Part shown: positions 46,656 to 59,169 of the stretch, in pieces
How positions within the stretch are numbered: position 1 is the stretch's first letter
How the letters are laid out: each line of letters begins with the position of its first letter
Assembly: GCA_021234155.1 (NCBI GenBank)
Contig: JAJEKV010000013.1
Span: forward strand, 17,365,616 to 17,429,615
Length of the DNA stretch: 64,000 nt
Direction of reading: 5' to 3'
From: Isoetes taiwanensis
Taxonomy: Eukaryota; Streptophyta; Lycopodiopsida; Isoetales; Isoetaceae
Notes under the pieces: generated by a model
What the model saw: only the letters and a program-made list of their open reading frames with translations
Told to the model about the DNA's origin: nothing
Database searches by the model: none
Translations under genes and position numbers: made by a program

Positions 46656-48220
46656 AATGTCCATGTTTTCATAGCAGTACTTAGATACTAGAAATGGAGC
46701 CCAGCATTGCTTGGGCATAGCTAGGAACTATAAATGATATACTGGAGCAATTGTTAAATGTACTCACATTTTTAACATTGCACAATTAAGAGCATTCAAC
46801 TACATTTTCCAGTTCCCCCAAAGTTCCCCTAGCTTTTTCCCTTTTCGTTTTGCTTTTTTCCGCTTCTTTTTTCCCTCTCTTGTCGTCTTTTCTTTGTCTG
46901 TTTTCCCATTTACCTTTTTCCACTATCTCATTTCTTCATTTCCTTTTCCCTTTTTTGCCTCTTCCCTATTTTTCTTTTTCTATTTTCCCCTTCCCTTTTC
47001 TCCTATTTCTGTTTGCCCTTTACTTTTTCCCTTTTTTCCTTTCCTTTTTCCCTTTTTCGTTTTTCCTTTCGCCGCGTTTTCCTTTTTTTCTCTTTTTTGT
47101 TCCTTCCCCTTTCTATTTTCCCGTTCTACTCTTATTTTTTCTCTTTTCACTTTTTCCCTTTGCCCATCTCTACGCTTCTATTTTTCCTATTCTCTTCTCT
47201 CTTTTCCATTTTCCTACTCCCCGTTTTCCCCCCATTTTTTAATTCCCTTTCTTCATTTTACCTTCCCTTTTTCCTTTTCTCCCCTTTTTTCCCTTTTCTT
47301 CGCTTTCCTTTTTCCCTTTCCCTTTCCCTTTTCCCCATGGCCCTTTTTCCATTCCATTTTCCTCCTCTTCCAACCCTTTCTCTCTTCCCTTTTTTTCCCT
47401 TTCATTTCCCCCTCCCTCGCCCTTTTCCTTTTCTCTTTCCCTTTTCCTTTTCCCTTTTCCCTTTTTTTTTTTTTTTTTTTTCTTTTTCCCTCCTTTCTTT
47501 TTTTTCCCCTCCTCTTCTTTTTCCCTTTTTCTTTTTTTCCCATTTACTTTTTTTCCACTATCTCATTTCTTCCATTCCCTTTTCCTTTTTTTGCCCCTTC
47601 ACTGTTTTTCCTTTTCTATTTTCCACTTCCATTTTCTCTTATTTCTGTTTGTACTTTACTTTTTCCTTTTTTCCTTTCCTTTTTCCCTTTTTCGTTTTTC
47701 CTTTCGCCGCATTGACCTTTTCCTTTTTTCTCTTTTTTGTTCCCCTCCCCTTTCTATTTTTTCTGTTTTCCTCTTATTTTTCTCTTTTTTCCCCCTTTTT
47801 TCCTTCCCTTTTTTTTATTTTTCCCCTTATTTTTTCTTATTCTCCCCTTTTTTTCATTTCCCTTTCTCTCTTTCCTTTTCCCTCCTTTTTTCCCCCTTTT
47901 TTTTTTCTTCTTTTCTTTTTCCTTCTTTTCCCTTTTGAATAAATCTTTTTTCATTTTCCTTCCTTTCTTCCTTCCCCGCTTTGCCCTATCCCTCTCCCTT
48001 CCTTTTTCCATTTCCCCCATAAACCCTTGTTTATGGGCCTTTTCCATTCCCTTTTCTTTCCCTCCCAACGTTTTTCTCCCTTTTTTTCACGCTCCTTCCC
48101 TCCCATTTTTCTTCTATCCATTGGCCTTTTCTATGCCCTCTTCTTCCTTGTCTTTCAGGCCTTCCCTTTCCCCTTTTTCGGGACACTTTTCATTGTATAT
48201 ATGATCTCTTTTGGCTTCCT
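46656..48220 (+). repeat. Dispersed repeat with a 1.4-kb polypyrimidine tract (copy 2)
   Basis: Positions 46660-46830 match the module at 16630-16780 (ACTTAG, then TTGGGCATA-, GGAGC-ATTGTTAAAT, ACATT-). From about 46830 to 48220 nearly all bases are C or T on the plus strand, built of irregular TTTTCCC-type units with an internal second-order repetition: CATTTACTTTTT-CCACTATCTCATTTCTTC occurs near 46908 and again near 47540. The GCCCAGCATTGCTTGGGC palindrome at 46697 resembles those near the 5' ends of plant Helitrons, but that is inference. Confidence 0.75.
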
Positions 48221-50485
48221 TTCTTCTTTTTTCTTGCATTCAATTGCTTCCCTTCAACTTTTCTATTTTATATGGAGGACCTTTAGCAAATGGCAAAACT
48301 TCAAATCTCTCAAATTTTTGTTCTTGCAGATCCCCTTGATCCATTTTCCCTTTTTCTTTGTGCGGATGACGACATTGAAATCCTACCCGTTAAGGCAATA
48401 TAAAATATCTAATTGGTAATACCCGGAACATCTTAAGATATTCGCGGCACTAGCTTCAATCGCATGCATTCGTCATTATGTTGAGTAGCAAAATTACCAG
48501 TTATTTAGTGGCGGGATTGAACCGCTTCAAACCAGGTAATAAGATATACACTATGTCAATCAATACACATATGCAGTAGCATTCACAACGGAATAACATC
48601 AGTTTTTTCTAACCTCTTAGGCAAAGGGCAAATAAACATTTTCAAAACCAGTGACAACAATTAACATGGTAATGGAATGCAGCGCTAATAATTAAGTATT
48701 CAGAGTATGCTATTCATAACGAATAATCTGAGAACAAACAGAGTTATCTGCAGTATATTCAATATGAATAAACCAAATATCTCGCCAAAGGTTATTTCAC
48801 AAATAAATTACGATGCACCTTACGTGATAATGGTTTAATACTTAGATATGGTGTGAATAACAGTTAACACATAATATAAGGATCTGTTCATCGTATTAGA
48901 CTTGAATATAGAATGTTCTACAGCATTTATCTCAGAAATAAGTTATGATCTCATAAATATAAATCATATTCATAGTTCAGGTTTGCATAACAGAATAGTG
49001 GATAGACTTATCTCTTAATAGCACAAATGCAAGAACTCCAAGAAATCTTCTGGAATGATGGATGAAATATCTAATTAGAATGCTAGTCGGATATGGCTTA
49101 AGAGCTTGCTTGAAGATAGATCTCCAATAGGCGGTTAAATCCTAATGCTCGGTAGCAAAATTACTGATCCCGGAATCCCTCTCAAAGCGTCATCCGCTTC
49201 CCATGCATCCAGGTCCGTATGCTTACGCTCTGTCAATCAACAACCTAATCGGCTCCTTCCCATACATCTCCGATTTGTTGCCCAACTCTGGTTTTTCCCT
49301 TGTATGTTTCGGCAAAGGCACAATGCGCCTTCTCCCCTCGATCCATTCCGCCCTTACAGATCCATTGGCCGCTCTTCTATTCTCGCTCCTCTCTTCCCCT
49401 CGATCGCCCGGACTTCATAACAGAACTCCTCCTTACGCTTTTTATTTTTTCAATTGAAATAGGGCTTTTGATCTCCACCATTAGTTTTCCATAAATCTCC
49501 AATCGTTAGATTAAATAAATATGCTCTTCTTAGCTTCCCATATTTTCCACTATTATAAAATAAATCCTTCAAGGTTACATCTTCAAATAACATTCAAATA
49601 TGCCAAATATGCCATTTTATGCAATTTAACATGGTAAGATCACGTGGCATTGCTCGCTTGATCACGTTTTCACCCAAAATGCACAATTACAACAAAATAT
49701 TCGTTCTACATTATTCCCCTTACAAAAAACTCGACGTCCCGGAAGTTCTTCAAGCTTGTTCTTCATGATCAAAATATTTTCTTCCAAACCATTGCCTCCA
49801 TCGGATATTCTATGGCTTCTCAGAATATAAAATACTTCCAAGGGTGGCAAATCCCATCTAGGTCGGACTCTCTCTCTCTGCAACCTCAAAAGATGGCGCT
49901 CCATCCCCCACTCTTCCTTCTACCTTTTGGATTATTTGTTTATTGGACTCTTTTATACTACACGGACTTTGCCGGGATGGGAAAATGGCCAGCAATATGG
50001 GAAATGGAAAACAACGATAAAGAAAACAATGGACATGGTTGGTAGGCCAACTAAAAATAGATGAACATGAAATGATAGAAAAAAAAGGATGCTCCCCGCA
50101 AATAAAAAACAACGTTAGTAGAGCATATGGCTGCTAAGATGGTGAAGTTGGATTGAAGACTTTATGAGTTGAAGGATATGAATGAGTGTAGATGAATGAA
50201 TTGAATAATCATGGAGAAAAGCCAGATGACCCCACATGGTAACAATATCAAAAATTAGTACAATAATTGTTTTGGTGGTGGTAAAGCTTATATGGCGGCA
50301 CTTTGTATTGAATGGGATGGATGAGTGTACAATGAAATGGGTTGATTCTCATGGAGAAAAAGCAAATGCACTGCCAATGGAAACAAAAATAGTTAACAAA
50401 CAAGATGTCGCCTTGATGCGAGCTGATTGGTACCTATACAATACAAACTTTCAATACGCCTTTGGTATCAATACGCCTTTTCGGG
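48221..50485. other. AT-rich region, no gene supported
   Basis: Only short open frames without motifs. There is no LTR pair or inverted ends that I can see. Confidence 0.4.
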
Positions 50486-51065
50486 AAGGAGCCCTATGAA
50501 CAAATCCACATTTGGGGTCCGGGCTGATCGCTGAGGGACGATCTCTGGAGATCCTTGAAGTCCGGCGGGGCAAATCCCGGTGACACTCTTGTCACTTTGG
50601 ATTTTTGCTAACGAGGAAAGAACAAGAAAAACTCGATAAAACAAGAATTGCAATACACAATGAAACACACAAGACACTTGTGGAGAACACGGCAATCCAT
50701 TGATCAAAACAAGTGTACAATGAAGGCTCAAAAGAGCGCACAACAAGGCGACGGCAAAGATGCTCTGCTCAGAGTGACACAAAAGAACACTCAACCCTCT
50801 TTTGAAGGAGCAAAAATGCTACAATATATAGGAACACCTGAATGGCCTACGGGCCCGAATGATCCTCATCATGACAACGCTGCGTGCTCCACTACTTGGG
50901 CACTCGAACAGAAATTAGCCGCCCGGGCCCGTCTGGCTAACAGACAAGTAGTGGCCGCCGTGGGTCCTACCTTTGGGTTGCTTCTTGGATGAGCTTTGAC
51001 CAGCCAGGGTTGCCTTTGTGGATCCCTCTTCTTGGACACCGGCCCGGCTGGGCCTAGTTCATGCA
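50486..51065 (-). repeat. Possible solo LTR, minus strand
   Basis: On the minus strand the block has a higher GC content than its flanks, a TATA-like CCTATATATTG at about 50830, and then a leader-like region rich in TTGTG and TTCTTG phrases, as in U3-R-U5 of plant LTRs. I find no second copy and no target duplication, so the call is weak. Confidence 0.3.
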
Positions 51066-52890
51066 AGTATAGACTTTGTGGTAACCGTGCACTGTCTTTT
51101 AATGGATTGATGTGAAGCGAGAGAATAGAAAATGAGATGAATTTGATATAGCAATGGAAGACAAGCTGATGGATTATCAGAAAAATGATTTTTTATTTCT
51201 TCTTGATTTTTTTTTTTTCTAGAAAGGCAGCAGCATCCCATGACCTATGTAAAATGTGATGAAAAATTATAAGTGTTGTGAAGGGGATAGAGCGTCATAT
51301 CGGGCAGTAGAGCGAGGGTGCCACTGACCTGGATGGGACTTGCCACCCTATAATTGATGAAGATGAAGTGATGTTAGAAGTTTTTAGTATTTTTTTCCTT
51401 GGAAGACTTCTATAGATGGTTTTGAAGGCTTGAAGACATTTGGACATTGGATTTTTGTTAAGTTGTGATGCTATTTTGAGGATCAAGTTGAAGACATGAA
51501 GATCGAAGAAAAGATTTTTGAAGAATTCATCGGGACGATGAATAATCCTGGGGGGGAATAATGTTGTGCGTTTTTTCTTGACTATTTTTTCATGATGTGC
51601 CTAAATTGGTGAAATGTATGCATAAATGGAGAATAATATGGGTCTAATATGGAGAAAATGTAAAAAATTGTGAAAATATTAGGGATGAAGCATTTATGAT
51701 GTATTGAAGTTGAACCTATGGACTTGAAGGAGTATTAAAGTCCTTAAGAAATATTTTCAATGGTTGATAATTTGATGATGTGTCATGAATCTGGGGAAGC
51801 ATGGTAGTTGCAAAGAAGTTTGGATGACCTAGATTTGAAGTTGAGGTGGCAAAATCTAGTGAACTTATGGTAGTTAGAATTTGGATCTAAGGTTGTGATT
51901 TGCCTAGATCTAGTGGCTAGGATCAAGTGCAGTTTTCTATAAGATAGCCAAAATTCGTGTAGAAGGGAGGCCCAAATTTGGAAGATGACATCTGGGCAAA
52001 GTTCTTGAAGTTGTGAGTATGTTTCTTGATCAGTTGAATATTATTATGTTGAAGTATGATATTTTGATTATGATTATGTGATTCTCCTATTTGTTATCTC
52101 TATTTCTATAATCTCAAAAGACTTGTGTAAGAATGATTATGTTGGTGATTTATGATGCCAGTAGAGTGAGGCCTAGCCTATCTCATATACCTTGAGATTT
52201 GCTTGGGTTGTTGTAGTTAGCGCTTGTTCTTCAGTTTTCCTTGGGTGCGTAGAAGATGCTAACAGTGACAGATGGGGCGCTTGCAAATCTTGGCGGCAGC
52301 TCTGGCGGATTTGATGCAGGTAAGGTGCAGAGACATAGAACCGACGGCATCAAGGCGGCAAGAAAAAAATTTTCTCTCTCTCTTTCTGTAAGCGGGCCGC
52401 GGAGCTGTGGCACTTCCTCATTTCCTCATTTTTCTCCTTTCATTTCTTTGCATGTTCGGCGGCAAGCTTAGGGCAAACAGCGCCTTCGAATGTCTTTGCT
52501 AGCTCATCCTTTTATCTCCCACAGAGCACAGAGTAGAGAGCAGATGCAACGAGTAAGAGGAAAATGGTTTTTCGGCTGGAGCTTGGAGAACTTGAAGGAA
52601 GAGCAGAGGATCTTTTTCTTCTTGGCCTTTGCATGCTTGGCTATGGCTTTCCTTGCAGGCAGAGAATCAAAAGAGAATGCTCCTTAGCAGGCCTCTGGCA
52701 TAATCACATTGTTTGTGACCAAACAATAAGATGAATTGGCAGATTTTGCTTTTGTTCTACAAGCATTTGAATGGGCTGTAAGTTTCTGTTCCTCTGCAAC
52801 GGCATCTTCTAGCAGTATGTTGCAAGTCAGGTTGAGCAAATGACATTGATTTAATAAAGCTACTTTGACATTCAGTAGACAGACAGGGGT
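51066..52890. other. Region upstream of the mTERF remnant
   Basis: Mostly AT-rich and motif-free. At 52256-52322 a short open stretch beginning MLTVTDGALANLGG runs into a donor-like GGTAAGG, and could be a first exon. Nothing connects it securely to the mTERF sequence 570 bp later. Confidence 0.3.
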
Positions 52891-52892
52891 AG

Positions 52893-53895
52893 GTTGTCAT
52901 CTTCCTTGAGTTTGGATTAAATGAAAAGGATCTTGAGTCTGCAGTTGGGCGCTATCCTTCCCTTGTGAAACGAGATTTGGAACAGAAGCTGAAGGAGCTT
53001 GAGGTTCATTTAAACAAATTAGGGCTCGGAAAGGAGTTTATAGCTCGCCTATTGGTGAGCTCACCTCATTTCGTTCCTCGGATCGATGCCATTCTTCTTA
53101 ATCTGCGCCATGTTGCTGAGTTTTTATCAAGGTATGGCCTGGAAGATTGTATTCTTTCTAAAATGTTATCTACACAGCCACTGTCTGTCTTGTTTATTTC
53201 TGAGCATAATATTAAGCGATGCTCAAGTTTTAGATAAAATCCTTAAAGTAAGACCATCATTTTTGTGTAGGTCTTATGACACCTTGGCTGCTTGTCTAGA
53301 ATTTATGTCGAGCCTTGGCATTGATCAAAGCTCCAAATATTTTGTAGCAGCATTAGCAAGGTATTCATCATATGGGATTCTCACATTAGAAAAAAGGTTG
53401 GGCTATCTATTCAGCCTAGGACTTCCACCTACAGAGTATTTATCACATTCTGCAGATATATCCTCAAATACTGTGCATAAAAAATGAACATGTTGTGGAG
53501 AAATTTAGATACCTCACAGAGGATATGAAGTATCCCTTGGATGAAATTCTCAAGGCTCCATTTTATTTGCTCTCTAGCTTGGAAAAAAGGGTAAAACCCC
53601 GCAACAGGGTTATATTATTTCTTCAATCAAAGGAACTTTTGAAGCGGCGGTATGCTCTAAGCACCTGTCCTCTGGGCAATTTGTGACTACGTTTGTAGCA
53701 CTTCATCCTGATGCTGCAGCAGTGCATAAGGGTGATCTCCAGGCTAATCCTGAACAGTGCAGAAACTGTGAGTGCAGAAACTGTGAGATGATAAAGAGCA
53801 CAGAATCTTGTGGTCTGTTGGAAGCTCTGTCAAGGCTCTCTCAAGATTTGGTTCAGAAGTATGGAAAGGACTTCTTGAAATATTCATTCATTTAA
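52893..53895 (+). pseudogene. mTERF family gene, broken (organelle transcription factor)
   Basis: mTERF proteins bind organelle DNA or RNA through repeated helical motifs. The plus strand encodes GLNEKDLESAVGRYPSLVKRD, the repeat-like LLVSSPHFVPR region, VRPSFL, SLGI, KRLGYLFSLGLP, then ILCIKNEHVVEKFRYLTEDM, LDEILKAPFYLLSSLEKRVKPR, SKELLKRRYALST and VTTFVALHPDAAAVHKGDL, a typical plant mTERF C-terminus. The reading frame changes about three times (near 53215, 53430-53460 and 53675), so no whole protein can be made. An acceptor-like GGGGTAG directly precedes the first open stretch at 52893, so an upstream exon may have existed. After the last frame change the sequence stays open to 53895, with a CRNCECRNCE duplication. 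It is a decayed gene or retrocopy. Confidence 0.82.
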
Positions 53896-54640
53896 CTACA
53901 CATCATTTAAGGATTGCATCAGCAAATATGGAAATATTATTTTCTGGAACTCATGAAAGCTCTTAAGAGAAGGATCTGTTTTGTTTTCTTTATTCATAGC
54001 ATAAGCTCAAAGAGAGGGTGCTGGTGCTGCAGAATTTGTTTGGAAGTTCTACATAAATTATCTTTTCTTCAACATGATACATCCTTCAATATGTTTCCAA
54101 ATACCCAGCTCTCAAAAATGGACAAGGCATTGGAAAACTGGATGTGTTACCCAATAATGACACTTGCATACAATGGATTCCCTTTCTATCTTTCTATGAA
54201 GAAATGAAAAAGTTCAATCCCAGCTTAAGAGCTAGATCGTTTACTAAGATCATCCATAGAACACATAACATAATATTTGACATAAGAAAATTGCCTATCC
54301 ACATAATATTAATGTCTATCGATTAAACATCCATAGAACATAACATAATATTTGACGTAAGAAAATTCCACCACTTGAATTGCTTATCCACAAAATATTA
54401 ATGTCTATTGATTAAACAGGAATTTCGTCATTTCTGGAGGCAGGTAGTTGCAGATTGCATGCTGGTTGTCATAGTGTGGACTTGCTTTCGTATTGATCTG
54501 GGTACGATATTCAATTGAGGGCACTTGTGGACGGGCTTGTACATGAATGTAGGGGACCTACAAACTGATTGTAAGAACATGTTAGGTAAGGGGTCTAAGG
54601 GGTGTGCTTTAATTTAAATATAGATTGTGAAAACATGAGT
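53896..54640. other. Unassigned, with a diverged tandem duplication of about 80 bp
   Basis: An open frame at 53914-54207 (97 aa) has no motif I know. The segment from ATCCATAGAACA to TCGATTAAAC at 54253-54328 is repeated at 54329-54417 with one extra 12-bp stretch and a few substitutions. Confidence 0.55.
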
Positions 54641-54724
54641 TCATGGTTTGATTTAGCCACTTCACCCTGAAGAAATTGGAGGGCAACCCTCCGTGCGTAG
54701 CACCTTGTTATAATATATAAGATG
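54641..54724 (-). mobile_element. Possible Helitron 5' terminus
   Basis: Read on the minus strand from 54722, the sequence is TCTTATATATTATAACAAGG, then TGCTACGCACGGAGGG. Many plant Helitrons start with TC, an AT-rich stretch and a CCCGTGC-type palindrome. I cannot find the matching CTRR end, so this is a suggestion only. Confidence 0.25.
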
Positions 54725-57199
54725 TTATATCCTATTGTTTAAATTCGGTTTGGTGGAAAACGTTTTGGGAATTTTTGTTAAATTATTTTCCTAAGGTTTT
54801 GGGGTCTTTTGGTGCCAGAATAAATTCTCGGCATTCCCAAAATTGGGAGAAATTTCATTTGTATGATTTTGGGTTTTTCTGGCACTCCTTATCCGATTGC
54901 AACTGGATGCACGCCACGATTTCTAAGCTCAAGGTTTTTCGGCATGCAGCTCATACAAACTTTTGTCTGATCATCTCTGCCCTCCCTCAAATTTAGTCCG
55001 GATCATTTTAGGACGATTTTAATAGCATAGAAGCAGGATGACAGGTAAAATCATCCTCTTATTTCATCTGATTCTACTGCTCTGGGTACGATTTTCTGAA
55101 GGCGTCGTTTTGCTCACTGCTGGGTGTCATTTTTTTTTGCTTTTTTTTTTTTTCTGCATCAAGTCTCATCGGCCAACTTACAGGCCGAAATTATTAGAGT
55201 CGACATTTGGAGAAGATGCTCTGGAGGTTTTAAGGTTCTTATTTGCAATATCTAATTTGATGCACTTTCATTCTATAAAAGATGCATTTTCTTTGCAAAA
55301 ACTGATAATCCATTATTTCCTCTCATGTTCTAGGTTTTCTTCTATTCGCCACTATATTGTCTGGCATGCTACTTGAAGGTATTGCGGACCTTTAAAAGTT
55401 CAATTTTTGTTTTTCAATCTTAATCTTCTTCACAATTTGTGCATCAGGGTTTGCTACATCAAGTTTGTTGCATCATCTAAATGTTTTGTAGATATCATTT
55501 GTTTAGCTGTTAGTATACGTGGATGTATGTCGCAGAATCTGGCCAAGTAAATGAGATCATGATTCTGCTTATCTTTATTTTCACATGCTGCAGATCTCAG
55601 AAGATTTGAGCTTTTGAAGTTTTTGTAGGGTGACATACTGAGCACTGTCGATTAAGGTTATTCGTCTTTGGAATTCCAACGTCACCTTTTTCTACATCGG
55701 TTCATCTCCTCTATTTACATGATAAATATAAATTGCATTTTCCTGTTTTCAAGTGCAGTGCAGATATTGTGTTTGAAGCCCAATAATTAGTTTTTTGAAT
55801 TGAGATCTTCTTGGTTGTCTGTATTTATATTCTCTGATCCAAAGAGCAGAGGCAATGTAAGCGAAGAGATGATGATGTGGGCAAAGGTTATGATTTTAAG
55901 ACACTTTTACAATTGCCAGTGTTGCATTGGGTTCATCCCATATCATTTTGTGGTGCATGGAGAGCTCAATGAGGAGGACCCAACCTTAGTTTATTATCTA
56001 TGGTTTGACATGTAGGATCTCTTTTTGCTTATTTCATGAAATAACTTTGTTTGTTCATTTCTTATTTTCACTACAGGTTAGTTTCTTTCTTAGAGAACCA
56101 CAAGGACAGAAATATCCAGGTATCTGGTTCATGGAGAATGGTCAATCCCTATGGACAAGCATCTTTTCTGCCGGATAATCTGAATCGACCATTATTGGTT
56201 TGATTAGGGTATGTTCATATGAGTTTCGATTTGCCTGCCCTCATTGGAGCCGCTCTTATATGATATCGAGAATAATAAATCTATGGTTGAACAGGTTAGA
56301 TTGGAGGTTTCTCGCCTGAAACAAGATCAGGATTGGGAAGGGATGCATGGAAATAGAGCAAAGTTGGAGGCACATGCCCTATTGAACGGTTGTTTGATTC
56401 TTATATGTTATACAAAGGTAAGCCCATGGTAAAAATTTCAATTTCAAAAGCTAAATGTATGCTGCAAAAATGTATTTGAATTTTTTTCTAGACAAGGATC
56501 AGGATATATATCATTGTTTTATGACGGCCAATGAATTGTGCGTGACACGTTAAGAATGGGATATGTGGTCGTCTAATATGCGAGTTAAAAAAGAGAGATT
56601 TAGAAATGTGTACAATGGCTGCATTTCATCAGCATAAAAGACATACACACACTCAGAGCACAAAGGGACTGTTAGCAATGAAGATTTACAAATCCTAACT
56701 GCATGACTAAAAATTGTTGTCTTAGTGATTGCATCGTTAGTAGTGGAGCTAGACATTCATACTATGTTGGCTAGAGACGGTAATTTTCTATAGTCTAGAA
56801 TTCCAAGTGCACAAGGTTTTGTGGAACCATATTTCACTTTTTGAACAGCCATAGTGTACAGGGAGCTTGAAAAACACTTGATGCGTAGTTTCCATGTCCA
56901 TCACGTAGCAAACTTCTATGAATTTCATTAACATATTTCTGATTTGCAAATAGATTCCAAGAGACGTCATTGCATGGTAGTCCCCTTTTAAATGCTGCAG
57001 CAACTACACAACTTTCACATCTTTCAAGTGCAAGCCAAAAGCAAACTGGACTCTCAGCACAGCTACAACAGGTTAGTAAAAATTTTAATTGAAGCTGCAT
57101 GTGAATTTGGAAGAAAGATGGAAAAAAGGTAGATATAGAGTGCTTTTGTAATGACTATGGCGCTTCAGTGGCATTCAAGTCTTACACAATCATGGCAAC
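54725..57199. other. Exon-like open stretches, gene not recognised
   Basis: At 55800-56015 a 71-codon frame ends at a possible donor (GACATGTAGG). A pyrimidine-rich acceptor and a further open stretch follow at about 56080-56200 (WRMVNPYGQASFLP). At 56244-56418 another frame, VEQVRLEVSRLKQDQDWEGM, ends at AAAGGTAAGC, a good donor, and looks like a short coiled coil. The three may be exons of one plus-strand gene or its remnant, but I recognise no family. Confidence 0.35.
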
Positions 57200-57360
57200 C
57201 TACTTCCACAGAGGAACGACAACCTTAACTGCAACAAGCACCACGATACCAGCAGCAACAGCAGTAACCGCAAGCATTGGGCTAACAATGGCTTTGCCAT
57301 CAGCTTCTGTGTCTTGCAGTACAAGGACCGCAGCAACAACTGCCAATATTCCAAGCAATC
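57200..57360 (-). pseudogene. 3'-terminal coding piece with two hydrophobic segments, cut by element C
   Basis: The minus strand is open from the edge of element C at 57360 to a stop at 57200 (53 codons). It reads as two hydrophobic stretches around a polar linker: GILAVVAAVLVLQ, DTEADGK, then MLAVTAVAAGIVVLVAVKV, ending PLWK. This is typical of a small membrane protein. The piece stops exactly where the LTR starts, so element C appears to have inserted into a coding exon. I do not recognise the protein. The opposite strand is also open (57168-57363) but Thr/Ala-rich and less convincing. Confidence 0.4.
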
Positions 57361-58957
57361 TGTGACATTCCAGCATAATATATGCCCCGAATACGTATAT
57401 TATACTGCCACGTCACACGTACATGTCACAGTTGACATGTACTTGGGAGCGGGATAACGTTACACCTAAGAGCTAAAGGTTGCACCTAGGGGGTAACTTT
57501 GGATGTTGGGTATGTAATTAAACATACACAACAAAAGGTTCCTTGTTCATCCATTTCCAAATGGCTTAAAGCCATTTGTCCATATGGATGCCCTAACCTA
57601 GATAGGGTCTATATAAGGGCTAAAACCCTAGACCCTAGCTCTCCTTTCATTTTGCCAATTAGGGTTCTCTAGAGATTCCTTTCCTTTTTCGCATTTAGGG
57701 TTCCCTTGGGCCCATTCGGCCAAGGTAGGACTCGAAATCGCATTGCCGAACTCAAAAAAGTTGGATTTGCACAAATGTTGTTGAGTAGCGGCCGTCTTCG
57801 CCAAGATCGGGGAGTATGGGCGCCTTCCAGGGATCGAGGCGAACCAAGGAGCGGTATCTAGTTGTTACATTGTGCAAAACCGTCTTTGGGCGTGGCAATA
57901 TGCCGATTCAAGATGTTAGATCATCTCCGAAGCCTTGTAGATCCCTAGATCGAGACTCTAACGAATGAACCTAACATTGGATGTTAGGTAGATAGATTGA
58001 TGTGATTCTCTATTTACGTTACGTGATATTGTATGTATTCCACTCTGTGATCTCCTTTGTTTTGGGAAGGGGGTAGAGACCTAAAGGGGTACATGTAGTA
58101 GATGCTCCTAGCATAGCACCTTAGTTCCCACATGATTGCGGCCCGTGCATAGGAGCCCACCGGCTATGGGTGAAGGGGCAAGGCAGGTTGATAAGGAGGA
58201 ACTTGTCTCATCATGGGGTGCGACCCCTCTCGGTAGTAAGGCCTATCGGGGGTCTCTGCGGGCTAGGGATTAATGGCTTGTCCTTTGCGTGTGGGCAAGG
58301 CATGGGCTCGACACTGTGGGGTGGTGAATATGACCTTCCAAAGGTGAGTTTAAGTCGAATAAGGGCGGTGGCCCTCTAGCCGCTGCGATGAGCATGGATG
58401 CCTCACGGAGGAGAGGAAACTCTCTTCCCTCGCATCGGGGCTGGGGAGATGCAACCCGGCCATAGTAGCCCCTTTGGCTATTCACCCTGAGACTCACGGT
58501 CCAGTCCCAACACCTTTCAGCCTACTCTGCAAAGTGTGCACGGGAGGGGCGGATGGAGTGGACTACCCAAAGCCATGTTCTATGCCAGCCAAATCCATTG
58601 CCATGAATTACATGCGCAATGAACTCACGGAGACCTAGCCGTCGGTCATCCCCTTGAGTCCGAGCCCCGTGTAGGATCTCCCCTTTGTATTGTTGCTATG
58701 AAGGTATTGTTATCTCTATGATGTTGCTATCTCTATGGTAATTGTATATTGTTAGTTGTGCTTACGTTTGTTTCTTCACGCTTCCGCAGATAGGTCGACC
58801 CGATGGAAGACGGGTGAATGACACATCCACTCTTCCCTTTGCTTGCTCGCCGCCCGTGGGGTAGAGTGGTGGATGGATAGCCCTGTCGGCACCGCCGGGG
58901 GAATGCTCCTCCTTCGAATACGATGCGGGCATCGTATAAGGAGTAGGGGACATCACA
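57361..58957 (+). repeat. 5' LTR of element C
   Basis: 1597 bp, from TGTGACATTCC to GGGGACATCACA. The end is fixed by the primer-binding site one base later. U3 has a TATA box at 57609-57617 (CTATATAAG) followed by AAACCCTAG. Confidence 0.9.
57609..57617 (+). promoter_or_regulatory. LTR promoter TATA box of element C
   Basis: CTATATAAG, followed 6 nt later by a telo-box-like AAACCCTAG and, at about 57658, ATTAGGGTT. The same TATA plus telo-box arrangement recurs at two internal sites of this element. Confidence 0.7.
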
Positions 58958-58958
58958 G

Positions 58959-58970
58959 TGGTATCAGAGC
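58959..58970 (+). promoter_or_regulatory. Primer-binding site of element C (initiator Met-tRNA)
   Basis: TGGTATCAGAGC, a perfect 12-base complement to the 3' end of plant initiator tRNA-Met, one base after the LTR. Confidence 0.93.
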
Positions 58971-59169
58971 ATGATCTTGGCATCCAAGATCGAGCACTGG
59001 CCATTTTTCCCTTAGGACTAACAGTAGATTCGAGTCTTGGGGTATAGCCACCCAAGCAAGAGCTTCGAAAAAATTGGGAAAATTTTCCAATTTTGGGTTA
59101 GAACATAGCTCCATGCTAGATTGCTAGTGAAGTGTAGCATCACCCAACCTAAATTGCCAAGAAAGCCGG

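Noticed and set aside
46850-48419. Long overlapping open frames (up to 309 codons) rich in Phe, Pro, Ser and Leu
   Set aside because: They are open in several frames at once only because the sequence is almost pure C/T; stop codons need A. There is no domain and no codon signal.
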